A stretch of 64,000 nucleotides of DNA from positions 2,046,001-2,110,000 of the forward strand of contig JAWUZG010000159.1 in assembly GCA_036785705.1 (NCBI GenBank). The letters are read 5' to 3'. The translations under genes and the position numbers were made by a program. Under the pieces are notes generated by a model. It did no database searches and was not told the origin of the DNA. It was given only the letters and a program-made list of their open reading frames with translations. The stretch's first letter is position 1. Each line of letters opens with the position of its first letter. Of the stretch, positions 1 to 12,365 are shown piece after piece. The DNA is from Acanthornis magna. Lineage: Eukaryota > Chordata > Aves > Passeriformes > Acanthizidae.

Positions 1-1640
1 GGGGCCAGCTCTGCCTCGCTGGTGAATGGGGGAAAGGGGAGGCAACAGCAGGAATTTTGGGAAAACAGGAACCAGTGTGAGATGCTGATCAAAACACCAA
101 GGAGCGGACAAGGCAGCTGCAGCCACATGGCCTCTAATATAATTTTGGGGCTCTGATAGACAAAAGACAGCAGCTTTACAGCTCAAGGAGGGACTCTTTT
201 TATCCTGCTTTTTGCTTCTCCATGCCTCTTCCCCCAGCTAATACTCAGGGATGGTGAGCCGGTCTGGAGCCGCTGTGAAGGGGTTTTGTTCCCTTGCTTG
301 CTGGAGCTGAGTGAAGGCTGTTTCATCTCAACAGGCTGCTCCCAACACCCCTTAATTTGAGAACTCCTGCACGCAGGAAGCAATGGAGTTGAGTGACCTT
401 GCTGAATCCCGGCCGCTGCAGCTGCCGGAGAACAGGGGAGGAAAAGAAAAGAGGGGAGGAGGAAGAGGCACTTTGCTGTCTCCCATTAAAGCCCCAAGAG
501 GCTGAACATGAGAGAGCCGAAGTTTCAAATTGCCAGAACGTAATTCTGAAAGTCATTTTCCAAGCGCAGAGCTCTCCGCAATGTCACCTCTCATCTTCCA
601 AGGTGGGGATTGAAGGGACAATAAAGCGCAGAATATTCTGCAAAGGCAGAGCTGCTAATTCAAAGAGGGAAGAGGTGCCAGTCCCCAAACGGGCTGTGTC
701 ACACCCCTTTCTGCAGGAGAGCTGTGCAGTCTGATGCAGCCCTACAAGGGGCCCAGCTCCAGTTCCTTTCCCGAACCATATCCAGCCTGGATGCAGGATC
801 CAGCTGGCTTATCCAGGGCCTTCTAAGAGTAAGGATCTCAAAAGAAGTCCCCCTATTCAACAGTTAGGTTTTTAATTTGACTCAGACTCCTAATTTTCAA
901 TCCAATGGCCATGATAATGATTATTGTGATCACTATTTTCTCAGACCTCCCTGAGACCAGAAGAGAAAATGATGGATGTGTGGAAGAAAAGCTGCACTTT
1001 GATATTCATACACACCCTGCCCCAAGCCAGCAAAGTTGTCCCTCCCTGCTCTCTCTTCCAGCCCTCTGCCTGCAAAGAAATCTGGATTGAGGAGTTAGAT
1101 GTATTCAACAAAGGGTTTGGCCCAGAATCTTGTCCCAAAGAGTGAATTGTTCTCTTTTTCTGCACATTCTGCCCATCTTTATTCGAACTGCATCCCCCAC
1201 TATGTTCATAAAATTAAAAAATACCCAAATATTCAGGCATGTCCTGCTGTTTCAATTCTCCTTCAGCTAATATCATCTTTATCCCATCCTCCTTATTATT
1301 GGTGCCACCTGTCCCTCCAAGAGCACGGTTTCCCCCTTTCTCTTTCCCAAATTACTGGAGCCGAGACTGGGTCAGGCTTTCCCTCTTTTTGCAAATGCAG
1401 TTATTTGCCCACCCAGGTGAGGGTGCTGAGTTTTTACAATGACAATCAATTTTTTTCCAGGCAATCCCTTCTCTATCTCACTTTCAGAAATGACACTTTT
1501 CCTTCTCTTCCGGCCAGGGCTGGTCCATGGAAAGAGCTGGCCTTGTTTCAGCCTGGGGTGATGAGCAGGGGGTCACAAAACCCAGAGACAGCACTTTGCC
1601 CTCTAAGCCAATGGGGTAACAAAGTTCAGTGCTATCCCTG
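1..1640. other. Gene-free stretch
   Basis: Ordinary unique-looking sequence. Only short overlapping open frames are present and none resembles a known protein. I see no splice-bordered exon, RNA gene or clear repeat. Confidence 0.5.
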
Positions 1641-1687
<47 letters not shown>

Positions 1688-1697
1688 TATTATTATT
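1641..1697. repeat. (TTA)n microsatellite
   Basis: About 19 TTA units with one interruption (ACT near 1683). It produces a poly-leucine run in one frame, which explains the 239-residue open frame around it. Confidence 0.95.
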
Positions 1698-2061
1698 TCC
1701 TGCTAACTATTTCCCTGCTTTTCCATCTGGGAGACCAATGAGAGTATTGCTCGCTGGCCTGGATCCAGTTTTCTCCAGCTGGGATCAGTTCAGTCCAATG
1801 TTGCCATCTGTCCTTTGAGGCAGAGGGACATCCTCTTCCATTTTGGATCTCTCCCAGAACCAATTCCCCCTTTCCCTTCCCCACTGCACCCTGGACTCCA
1901 TCAAAGGATCCAACAAGCTCTGTGTGACCATCATGAGTCTTGTGCATTTCTAAATTGACTCGGGCATGTGAGAGTCCAGCGACTGGACTCTTGGCTGTCC
2001 AGAGCCCTGCCAGCCTGTGGATTGCTCGCAGGGCAGTGCCCTGTGTCCCTCTCCACAGGGC

Positions 2062-2229
2062 CAGCACAGGTTGGTCAGAGAAGCTGTGGCTGCCCCATCC
2101 CTGCAAGTGTTCAAGGTCAGGTTGGACAGGGCTTGGAGCAACCTGGTCTGGTGGAAGATGTCCCTGCCCGTGGCAGGGGGTTGGAATGACACGGTCTTTA
2201 AGGTCCCTTCCAACCCAACCCATTCCATG
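2062..2229 (+). mobile_element. CR1 LINE fragment, 3' end
   Basis: The sequence matches the CR1 3' region: GCTGTGGCTGCCCCATCCCT, a GGTTGGACAGGGCTTGGAGC block, CCCTGCCCGTGGCAGGGGG and the terminal TTTAAGGTCCCTTCCAACCC. The orientation is + because the 3' end lies to the right. It is truncated at the 5' end and ends about 60 bases before a CpG island. Confidence 0.9.
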
Positions 2230-2289
2230 GCTGGGCTCCCTGGGGATGCTTTGCCTGGGGGAGAACAGGGTGTGTGTCCGCCCCGCCGC

Positions 2290-3130
2290 CCCCCTGCACT
2301 GGGATGCGCCCGTGGTCACTCCATCTCTCCCCTAATTCCCAGCAGGAGGGATGCGCGGAGCCCCCGCCCCTGGCGAGGATGGGTCCCCTTGCCCAGCTCC
2401 CCCCGCTGCCAGCCCGGAGGGGAGGCCGGGAGGGGGTGCGCATCCCCGGGGCGGGGGCGGGGGGGAGCGGATTGGCCGCCGAGTGCGCTGCGAGGATTTT
2501 GCGGCGCGGCCCCATTGGCCGCCGCCGCCCATAAGTTTTTGCTCCGGACGGGAACTTTTCCCAGGGATGATGGAGTAACCCCGGGCGGCTCCGCGCCCGC
2601 TCCCCCCGCCACCCCGGGCCAGGCAGCCACCGCCACCCGGCAAGGATGAAGCTCTGCGGGACTTTCCTCGGTTCGTAGCCGTTCGCCGGCGGATGTGGGG
2701 GGTGCGGTGGGAGTGTAGGGAGGGTATTTCTTGGTGTGTCTCCCCCGGTTCCCCTCTAAAACACTTGAGATGCTCAATTCTGCCGAAGTCACGCCTTGGC
2801 AAAGGGGCTCGGTCGCCGAGGGCGGGGGGAACGCGGACCCGCAAACTATCCCTCCTTGTTTTACAGTATTTTCCCCCCAAACAGGCGGTAGAAAGAGGTT
2901 CCCGAGTACTTTTCGGAGCGCAGGTTTGCCGTGCTCGCGTTCCTCAAGCGAGATGCCGGTGTCACCCCCGCCCCTCCTCGCTGCGCTCCGGGCTCGGCTC
3001 CGGAGGGGCTACAGGTGCGGGGGCTGCGCGGCCCCGGTGCTGCTGCTCCGAGGCACCGGCGGGGCTTTGTCCCCTCTGCCGCGGGTTTCACCTGATTACA
3101 AAGGACGAGGAGCGGAGGGGAGGGGGCCGA
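2290..3130 (+). promoter_or_regulatory. CpG island with paired inverted CCAAT boxes; candidate promoter
   Basis: GC- and CpG-rich. Two copies of ATTGGCCGCCG start at 2471 and 2514, 43 bases apart, a spacing typical of NF-Y sites 50-100 bases upstream of a start site. A following GC-rich leader contains an ATG at 2646 with a 10-codon ORF (MKLCGTFLGS, stop at 2678). Strand is inferred from this order. The served gene is not evident; it could be an upstream MYT1 promoter or a different transcript. Confidence 0.55.
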
Positions 3131-6100
3131 GGAGAAAATCCTGTTTTCTGCGGCTTCTGGTCGCAGTTCTGCTGGGGAAGGGGGTGGTGGTGTTTGGTTT
3201 GATTCGGTTTTGTGGTTTTTTTCTCCCCCGCTCTCGTACATTGCTGGTAATAAAGGGGCGAGGGGGATGTTATTAAATAAAAAGTTAGTTCGTGCCCGTT
3301 CAGCTGGGTGTGTGTTTCAGCGCCTGCATTAACCGAGGCACAAAGGAGGAAGTTTTGGGATAATGCGAGGTGCCTTTTGCAAAAGATGGTGATTGCTCCA
3401 ATTGTTGCTCTTCAGGGAGAAAAGAGCTGTAGATTTGGGTTAGACAAAGGCATTGCCTCTTCGGGAAGGACCCGCCCAAATCGGAGCGAAGGGGCGCGCT
3501 GGAGAGCGAGCAAAGGGTTATTAAAAGTTTTTTTGTGCCTGTGCATGTTGTTCCATCTGCCAGGGGCCTGTAGTGGGCAGGTTTCTTCGCAACCCTTCAG
3601 CTGTTCCATATACAATATTAATGCTGGCCATTTCTATTCGGCATACAACAGCACTAATTGTAGTCTGAGGCATTAAGGCAGCCAGCCCATCTGCATAGAA
3701 GCTTTCAGAAAGAAACGAGGAAAAAAAAAATCTTTCACCCCCAGCTGGTAACCGGAGAAGTTGGTGCCAATTACAAATGCGTAAAGTTTGAGATCTAATT
3801 TTCTTTGAAACAGACTCCGAGAAGCCAATGGAACACAGTGCGGTGGGTTTATGGCTGTGTTTACACAAGCAAATGGAGTTTTATTTTAAATAATTTCAAA
3901 CTTGAAGAGCTTGATCTGAAAACACGAGGGGGGGAAAAATGGCATGAAGAGCAGGGGAGGGGCGTGAAGGGAATCTGCTTTTAAAAATCCTCTCTGGGTT
4001 CAGCTCTGCAGGCGCCCCGCAGGCAGGGATCCTCGGAGCCCCCGTCTTAAACCCCCTGAAGACGAAAATACGTGAACATTTATTTTAGACCTCTCTGCTG
4101 CACGGCTCCCTTTAGGGAAGCGACGCCTCTTTGAGACCTGGAAATGCACGATAATTATCTCCTCCCTGAAAACAGCTGTAGAGTGACTCTGGAGAGGTTT
4201 AGGGCAGTGTGTGTGGGAGAAACATTATTTAAAACGTGGCTGAAAAATACTGGAAGAGGTCGAAACTGCGTTCAGGAGGGAGCGGGCGGAGCTGTCCGTG
4301 GTGCTGACCCGCCGCCTCCTGGAGCCCACGCGTGGCCTCGCGTTCCCCCGCGGGCTCCTCCAGCGTGGGGCGTGGGGCTTTTGGCCTCAGAGGGAATTTT
4401 TCGTGGGTAGAAAGGGATTTGGGGGCTGCGAGGTGGGAATTCTTGCCACTGCTGAAGTTGGTGGCGAGGAGAAACTCCGGGGAAGGCGCTGCTTCTTCGC
4501 AGTATTTTGGGAGGATAGCAGAGTGAAGTCTGGCGAGTTTGGGAACAAAGAAAAGCCAAACACCCTCTCGCAGCCCAGAGCTCTGTCGGATGGTATCAGA
4601 GCTGTCAGCTGCCTTAGGGCTCGTAGGTGCGTCGCGTGTTAATAAATGCAACAGCAGCAGTAATAAAATTCCTCTCTTAACGCTCGGAGAGGCACATGTG
4701 TGCGCTCATATCCATGCAGGCTGCGTGTGCTCCAGTTTATGGGGGAGCACACACAAGTAAACACACTTCCCTGCTGCCTCCCAGCCGCATCTATTGTGCT
4801 TTTGTTTCTCAAGTTTTAGCATTAGGGCTCTAAATGAAACAGCGGTGGAGAGGAGCAGGCAGCATTGTGAGCGGAGGGGAGCCGAGTCCACCCAGCCCTC
4901 CCTTTGATTCTATCGCGGGTGCAGAACAATGGAGATGCAGTGTAGCACCAGGCCTGCTGCCGGCAGATAAGAGTTTAATAGAATTTCTGAATGCCAAAGG
5001 TTTAGGATGTAAAATATCCCTGTCTTCGTGGTGTGTCCAAAGGAGATAGAAAACAGCTTTTCAGGAGTACTCTCTGCTGAATATCTCCTTTATGTTAATG
5101 GTTTAGGAGCACACCAGGCTGGCAAGCCATGGAAATGGGCATCCTAACAACCTCCAAAGTGGCCCCAACAGTTTAAAATTAGTATTTCTGCCACTCTCTC
5201 CTCAATAAAATTCCCAAGATGGGAAATAGAATCACTCCTTCCTACCATGTGCCCTGCAACGGTCCGTGGGCGAGGTGGAGTTGCTGGCAGCGCCTACTCC
5301 AGCCCAATCTGCCAGGTTTTGGACAGTTTGAGAGGCTTTTCCCACTCCTACCTGCCCCTAATCCGCCCGGGGTGGGGGCGAGCTGGAGAGGGGTCTGGGG
5401 CCCCCGCAGCCCTGGAACTGGAGTTTCCCAGAGGAGAGCACATCCTCAGCAGGATTCAGCTTTCCCTGCCAGGCTCTGCCGCAGCTCTCTAAGGACTCCT
5501 GGGGTTTCTGTCCATTTGTGAGCTCCCGCATCTTTTTGGAAATCTTCATTAAGATGACAGTAAAGTCTTAATTGTCTCGGTGATGCCGGGGACGGCACGA
5601 AGGTGCAGGGAAAAGCACTGGGTAGAAAAGTGTCCTTCCCCACCCCCAAACCCGTGGGGCTGCAGCCGGCCCGTGCTTTCCCCCGCTATTGCCGAAAAGT
5701 TGCAATCCAAGTGCTAATGCTCCCGTCTGGCAGGGGGCAGGGATGGGATGTGCTAATGCCCTTCCTGCCGCTCCGTGCCGGGGTCTCTCCCCAGAACCTC
5801 CCTTCCTCCAGCTCGGAGAGGGCTTTATCCTCCCGGGGTGGCCAGATCTCCACCAAACAGAAGCAGTTCCAAGGAAAAATGATGCTAACTCCTGGAAAGT
5901 GTGACTCTTTCTGGGAGGAAAAGATGCATAATGCAAGAACGTGCACTTATCTCACTTAGGAATGATCCCTAAACTATTTTAGTCACCGTTTTCTTTTAGG
6001 ACTTTTCCTTACGTTGCTCTTCCCATCACAACATCCATAACGTAAACCACCTTCCTCGGGGTGAGGTGTTGTCTGCTGGGAATACATCGTGTGATTTTAA

Positions 6101-7020
6101 TTTTTTTTTTTCTTTTAAGGGGAGGGGAAAAAAAATTAAAATATTTATACACCTTTTAACCACCGGCTTTTGAATATGTATATCAGCTAATATGCAATAC
6201 TTCCAGGTTCATAGAGGCGATAAATTTCCCAGTCTGTTCTTTATGGTGATAGGTCATCTTCCTAACCACCAATAAATATTGTAAAGTACTTTCGCTGGAG
6301 CTGTGCTAACCCAGGGCATCTGTCACTCCCTGCTTGCTGCTATTAGGAATTATTGGGCCGTACCACGCGCCGGGATGCGCGGGGGGGACACGGAACGGCG
6401 CTCGTCGCGCTCGCCGTCCTTTTGTGTTGCTGCTGTCAGAGGAGCCCCGAGCCTCGTGCATATTAATTATGAATCAGCTCGGGTAAAATCATTCACCTTC
6501 TGCTGGGTCTTGGGGAGGGGGGAGCGTGAGGAGAGAGGGGCCGGCGGGGCTGGGAGAGCCCCAACTCTCGGTGCACTCAAAGCAGCCGCTCCATCTCTCT
6601 CGCTCGCTCTCTTTGATGCTATACTGTAAATTTATTTCACCTCAGAGAGTAAACAGATATATTGCAACCCCAAGGGTTCATGGGTAGTGTATTTACAAAG
6701 GGAAGGCGCAGCAAGCCCCCTCTGTGCCATTTCCATTAATGAGAGCGGTCATTAAGTAAATGAGACATTGCCTTTAGCAGGCTTAAGAGTTCACACACTA
6801 AGGAGTATCAGATATTTAATTGAAACCAACAACCCGTCTTACACGCGTGTTACTGGTGTAGGGAAGTGGGCTGCCCTCCAAGAACTCTCCCCCCACAACC
6901 TCCCCCATGCAAATTTCATGATTGGTTTCCGTGATGTCATTTTGTAAAGGGGCAGACAATAGCTGTGGGGAAAGGTAAGTCAATATTATGTTCTTTCGCT
7001 GACAAAGGCAGATAATGCTG
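3131..7020. other. Gene-free region with AT-rich blocks resembling conserved noncoding elements
   Basis: No coding exon is recognisable. Several blocks look enhancer-like, with homeodomain-type TAAT/ATTA sites and E-boxes: about 3520-3870, 5050-5210, 6170-6300 and 6640-6840. Small CpG clusters sit at about 4280-4370 and 6355-6420. Conservation is a guess from base composition only. Confidence 0.35.
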
Positions 7021-7021
7021 G

Positions 7022-7083
7022 CTTTTTTTTCTTTTTTTTTTTTTTTTTTCTTTTTTTCCTCCTTTTTTTTTTTTTTTTTTTTT
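7022..7083. repeat. T-rich homopolymer tract
   Basis: A nearly pure T tract with a few C interruptions. It is about 280 bases upstream of, and complementary in composition to, the A40 run at 7361. Confidence 0.95.
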
Positions 7084-7356
7084 CCTTCCCCTCCCCTCCC
7101 TTGGACTGAGACAGAGGGGAAAGGCTTTCGGAGCACACAGTTGATGTAAACAGACGCAGGCGTTTCGCCTTTACAGCACGAAGGCTGGGTTGTTGTTTTG
7201 AAAATTGCACTGGAGAACCGAGGGGATTTTTATGATGATCATCATGCTCCTAGGTCCATCTTTGCTTGCTTGCTCTCTCGCCGGCTGCGAGACGCTAGTG
7301 GACATGTTATGCTTCTGACTGAAAAGAGGTTGAATAAGATGAGAAAGGAGGAGATT

Positions 7357-7360
<4 letters not shown>

Positions 7361-7400
<40 letters not shown>
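7361..7400. repeat. A40 homopolymer
   Basis: Forty consecutive A residues. No LINE or retro-copy body precedes it, so it looks like a simple tract and not a retroposon tail. Confidence 0.95.
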
Positions 7401-7401
<1 letters not shown>

Positions 7402-7489
7402 CACAACGTCGCCTTCAGCCGGGAAACTTTCTGAATATTTCTGGAAGAGGATGCTTGCCGGGTTTGTGAACCGCGAGATCGGTGGATGT

Positions 7490-9830
7490 TTATCCGGAGG
7501 GAGGTGTTAGCAGAAGACGCTCCCGGGCGCCGGGAGGAGTTTGCGCCGGCGGCGGCGGCCCCGCGGCCGCGGAGCTCTCGGAGGTGCTGACGGCCGGGCG
7601 GGACCGGGGCTCCACGCGTCCCTCACCGCGCTCCCCTCACCCCCAGGCCCCTTCCTGCCAAAACTCCAGCCCAAGTCCGCAGCTCCGCACTCCTGGGGCG
7701 TTGGGGAGCTCCGCGGCCCCCCTCGCCCGGGGACCCGGGTGCGGAGGGCTGGCGGCTGCTCCCTCCTGCCACTGCCAGACTTTTCTTTTTTCTCCTTTTT
7801 TTCCCCTTTTCCCCCCCTCTTCTTTCCGATTATTGCCTACTTTAGAGTTCTCTATTTATAGGAGCGAGGCACAAGGGAAGTGTGCCATGTTTGTGGATTT
7901 CTCTCTATACGTTGACCACGACAGAAATCTGCGTGTTCTTATTTTTAGCTTGCTCGGAAGAGGCTTTGCTTGGCTAATCTCTTTATCAATTTTAGCAAAG
8001 TTTGTTGTTGTTGTTGTTCCGTGGGTTATTTGGAGAGGGAGCGAGGGGCAGGGGGCTGGTGCCCGAGGGTGTGCTTGCGCTGCCATCGACCCCGGCGAGT
8101 TGGGCTGAGTTTGGGGTGCAGTTTGCCGGCGGGTAGGACCGACCCTCCTCGGGGAGGCGGCTCCAAAGGGGGGTCGGCACCCTCGGAGGCTCTCCCACAC
8201 AAAGGGGCAGGTCGTGGGGATCAGCACTCTCGGAGCAGGAGGCTTGGGGCATGCCAGGCTCCCCAGAGCCGGGCAGGAGAAGAGGGCAGGTTGCCCACTG
8301 CCCCCCTCGACCCGGCCGGGCAGCAGCGCGGGGGCAGCCGCTCTCCTCCCGCTATTGTTGAGCCCCCTCACTTGGAGCAGCCGCTGAAAACAAATGCGAA
8401 AAGCCCCGGCTAAACCCTCGCCATCTCCCTGCCGCTACTTTTAGTTATTTTTTTCTTTCTTTCCCTTTCCCTCTCTCTCGTTGGCTCATCTGCTGTTATT
8501 ATCAGCCTTTTCCATATGGCCACTTTAATTAATGGCAGACAAAAGGGAGTTTGGGAAGGGGGGGGAGGAGGAATCTAGGAATTAGAGTTTATAGTTGGTT
8601 TGTCTCTCTCTGATGCTGTCATAGAAACCAGAAGCAAAGATGCCGCCTTTCCACTTCTTTGTATGATCCTGTTTATTGTTCCCGAGCGGCGCAGATTGGA
8701 GCAGGCGCGTGTTGCAAAGCACAAACCAGCGCCGGCTGCTACGGCCGGGAAACCCGGGCACAACTTGTCCCCTTCGGCTCTTTCAAACCTGCCTGCCCTC
8801 CCCCCTTCCCTCCCCTCCTTCACCTGCCTCGGGAAGAACAAGGAGAACTTGGTTTTCCTTTTTTTTCCTCTTCTCTTTCTTTTCCTTTTATTTTTTCCCC
8901 CTCTCCCTCTCCAAGTGATAATGTGGGTCTGTGGGATCCCCGCCACACAAAGAGTAGGAAAACTCCGCAAAGTTGGGTTTTTCCCTTCCCGGAAAGCGGA
9001 CGGGAGCTGTCCCCTGTGTCCCGGCAGAGTTGGGGTCCGGAGGGGCGGGTGCGGCTCTGTCCCGGGTGCTGTTACCGAGGCGATACCAGCCCGGGCTGCC
9101 GCGATCGGGGCTGGCCATTTCCCGGGGGTCCCGTCGAGGAGGGGTTTGGGCGGACAGCTCCGCTTGTCCCCTGCTCAGTCCCGAGCGAGGGGAGGTCAAT
9201 CCGCACCCCCTTCCCCCGGCAGAGCTCCGCGGCAGCTCTCGGGGGGCGAGGGGCAGCGGGGGCAGCTCGGGCTGTAGGAAAGACAGAAATTCGGCCCCCT
9301 CTCCTCCTGCTGGGAGCCCCGGGGCTCGGCCCGGCTGGAGGGATGTCGCGCTGCGGGACGGGGCTTAAGGTCACTGCCAAGGGTTGGTGGCTTTGGGACG
9401 GGGGTGCTCCCTCCCCTTCGGGCACATCCTGGGCTGGAAGTGGGCGAGAACCCCTTCCCCTGAAGACCCCAAACCTCCCCCAGCTCCACTCTCCGTCGGT
9501 CTGAGCTACTCAGTCCCTTTGCCCCCGGAATTGTCCTTGTCCCCAAGGCAGGGGGAGCACGAAGCAGGGGGACAGCAGACCGGGGGTCGGGGCGGCTGCC
9601 ACCCCTAGCTCTCCCGGTTCTTGCTGCGGAGAGCCGGGCTATACCCGGGAGTGGCCCGGGCTGGGCTGGGAGAGAACAGGGGCACAGGTGCCTCCCAGCG
9701 GGGCCGGGACTGTCCCCAAGAACCTGGAGTCACAAACTGGGGGTTGGGGGTGGGCAGGGGCAGGCCAAGCCCCGGCTCTGCGCCTCCCCCGCCCCGTCCC
9801 GCAGAGCCCCGGGAGCCGGAGCGGTTCCCG
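7490..9830. promoter_or_regulatory. Extended CpG-rich region; candidate promoter(s)
   Basis: CpG density is high at about 7490-7750, 8060-8370 and 8930-9830, with a less GC-rich middle. A TATA-like TATTTATA lies at 7853-7860, followed by GGAGCGAGGCAC. GC-box-like GGGGCGGG motifs occur near 9040. This is the strongest promoter-like zone upstream of MYT1, but no bordered first exon can be fixed and strand is not certain. Confidence 0.5.
8487..8533. promoter_or_regulatory. E-box / homeodomain site cluster
   Basis: Within 47 bases there are E-boxes CATCTG (8487-8492) and CATATG (8513-8518) and a TTTAATTAAT homeodomain site (8524-8533), in a local AT-rich island between CpG-rich flanks. Both E-boxes are of the type bound by proneural bHLH factors, which are known to activate MYT1 in vertebrates. 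Function here is inferred. Confidence 0.35.
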
Positions 9831-9837
9831 GCAGTCA

Positions 9838-9863
9838 GATGATGATGATGATGATGATGATGA
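9838..9863. repeat. (GAT)n microsatellite
   Basis: Just over eight GAT units, at the edge of the CpG-rich region. Confidence 0.95.
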
Positions 9864-9899
9864 GGGCAGGGCTGACTTTGCAAGACGTAGCTCGGCGTC

Positions 9900-12365
9900 A
9901 GAGCAGCTGCCATTTTAGCAGACCGTACTAACCCCCCCCTCCGCCCCCCAGAAGGCTCGGCTTTGGGGAGCTGCCTCCAAACTTGGGTTCTGGATGGGAC
10001 ACGCTGCTCTTCTTGGGCTTTGCGGGGAGCAGTGCACCCTAAGTCGGCAATACTCTCGGAACAGGCGGAATGACACAGCTTTAGGGCTCAGGAATACAAA
10101 CTCTTTTCCCTCCCTGAAATCCCACCGTAGTTTTGTATCAGGGCTTGAGGAAGGCAAGTGAGGTTACACCCCTGAATGCCCCAAATTAGTCTATGCAATG
10201 CAAAATGGTCTCTCCCTCCCTGTCCGGCGAGGGGCAGAGCTCTCCTCTTGCAGCCTCGGGAGGGTTTATTTTGCGAGGGATCAAACTCAAAGGGTGGGGG
10301 GACCGGGACCCTCTGCCCCCCGAGAGCAGAGCGAGGAAGGGGAAGTGGAGGATTTACAGTAAAGGCTGGAGCCAGGGCTGGGCTGGGCTTCCCAGAAGAC
10401 ATGAAACGAGGCGTGTGAAGGGGAGGGAGAGGCGGGGAAGCATTGCCTTACCGTGGAGAAGTCAGATGTGGAACTTTAATGGCGACGTGGGGTACAGGGA
10501 CCCTCTCTTTCCTTTGCTTTGTGTGTTTGTGTGAGTTTGTAGATGGAAAGGTTTATTTTTTCAGGCTGTAAAATGTATGGCTGAGTTGTTAGAGCTCTTC
10601 CCTTCATGACAAAGGGCATCTCCTGTCATCACTTTATAGCTGCTCCTGTTTCTCAAACACGGGGATGGAGCATGGAGGATCCTCACTGCAAACTTCCAGA
10701 GCTGGGAACACAGCACTGTGTGTTACTCTCCCCAGCAAATCCCCTTCTGGGTTATTTGTTGTGCAGATGCTGTTTGCGCCCTGGCTGTGCAGACAAGGGG
10801 GGAGGCTGAGGCAGACTCCAGGTTTATTTGGCTTTTTGGGAGCTTGTTCTACAGCAGCTGTGGGAAAGGATTATCAGCCCGGAGTTAACTGCCACACAGC
10901 CTCTCCGTTCCCAGGTATTTCTGAAGTTTTGACAGGGCAGAATTGCTGTCAAGAAACTCTTTTCACCTTTTTCTCTGCCTTTTCCTTCTTTCTCCTGTCT
11001 TTTACTGGTTTCTACAAAAAAAGACGCCACCCATGTGCTCATCCTGGTCTTCCTGGGTGTGTGGTCAGAGGCCACGGGTGTCTCAGACATCCTTAAGGCT
11101 GGATTGTGTGAAACTTCCCATCTTGAAGTATTCTGTATCACTTCTGAGGCTGCTTACCTTTGCAAAGTAGAAGTTTGATCCATAGCCCAGGCCTTAGAGA
11201 GGAGAATCACGGTGTGAATAGAGAAGCGGGGTGATAAGCACAGGCTGTGGAAAGTCTCTGGGGTGAAGAAATGCCCCAAAACACCTTGTTCCTAGAATGA
11301 AATGAATTTATGTGAGAGTTTCTTCTCTGGGATCTGGCAGTCAGGTCATGAGTGATGGCAAAAAGCAGGGTTGGGACATCTCTTCCTGTCCCTTCAGAGA
11401 TGGGGGGGGAATCTGTCACCTCCCACTCCCCACAAATATTTTCATCGAGGAGAAAAGGGCTTTATGGGTTTATATTTGGAGTTTCCCCTCTTGGCAGGTT
11501 AATCTGTCAAAGGGGATTTCTGGAAGTGCAGCGTTTGCCCTTGCAGAGCTTTGCTGGGAGCAGCTGTGTGGTGGCTTTGCCCTTTGGGACGGGGCTGGCA
11601 CACAGAAGGTGAGGATTCCAAGCATCTCCTGCCCATGCAGGTGTCCTGGGAGCAGCAGCACAGGAGGGCATTCTGAGGCTCCCCTGAGCTGCTTTCCCAT
11701 GGTATCTTGCATGGGAGGGAGGATGATTGTGCCTTGGGAAAGGCTGGAGCTGGGCACTGAGGTGAGGACATCTCAGGGGTGTGAGCATGTATTGAACAAT
11801 TATGTTTAAAGACTTTAAATGGAAAAAATCACTGGAGTAGAGCAGAGCCTCAAAAACTTTCAACACTGTGGATTTTTCTATGGATTTCTTTCAGTCATAG
11901 AAGGCACAAGATGGTGTTTTTAGGAGAAATGGCTAAACATACAACACAAAACTAGTAGTTTTCAGTTGTTGCAGTTATTCATTCCTGCAGTGCTCCTGTG
12001 AGGTCTTGCTGTGGGTCTGCAGGAGGGGATGGGGAGGTAGAGAAGGTTTCTGGGCTGGACAGGTCCAGACAAACACCCTGGGCTCCTGGTGTGAAATCTC
12101 GGTCTCTTGAAGCAGGAGTTTGCCTTTTGAGAGGCTGTATTTTGAGCAGCTCTGGTTGCTTTTTAAATCCACACATCCCTCTGTGCTACAGGAACCTTGG
12201 TGAGGCGATGCCTGCAGGAAACTGCTCCAGCAGCGCTGTGGGTGGACCTGGTGCTGGGAATTGGGGCTGGTTTTGGGCAGACTCAGGAAGGAAAAGGCAG
12301 ATGTGGCTGTGGCTTGTTTATGGATGAGTGTAGGGTGAGGATGTGGGCTGGGAGCGTGGCTGGGG
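9900..12365. other. Gene-free stretch
   Basis: GC content falls off from the CpG island. Short open frames only. No recognisable exon, RNA gene or mobile element. Confidence 0.45.

Noticed and set aside
1099..1818. 239-codon open frame on +
   Set aside because: Its length is due to the (TTA)n poly-Leu run; no domain, no splice or promoter context.
6816..7210. Lys-rich minus-strand frames
   Set aside because: Read from the T homopolymer; no coding character.
7361..7400. A40 as the tail of a retroposed gene copy
   Set aside because: No reverse-transcribed body, target-site duplication or polyadenylation signal precedes it.
8659..9504. 281-codon open frame on +, with overlapping frames on both strands
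   Set aside because: CpG-rich sequence lacks stops in many frames. The product is low-complexity Pro/Arg/Gly with no family resemblance.
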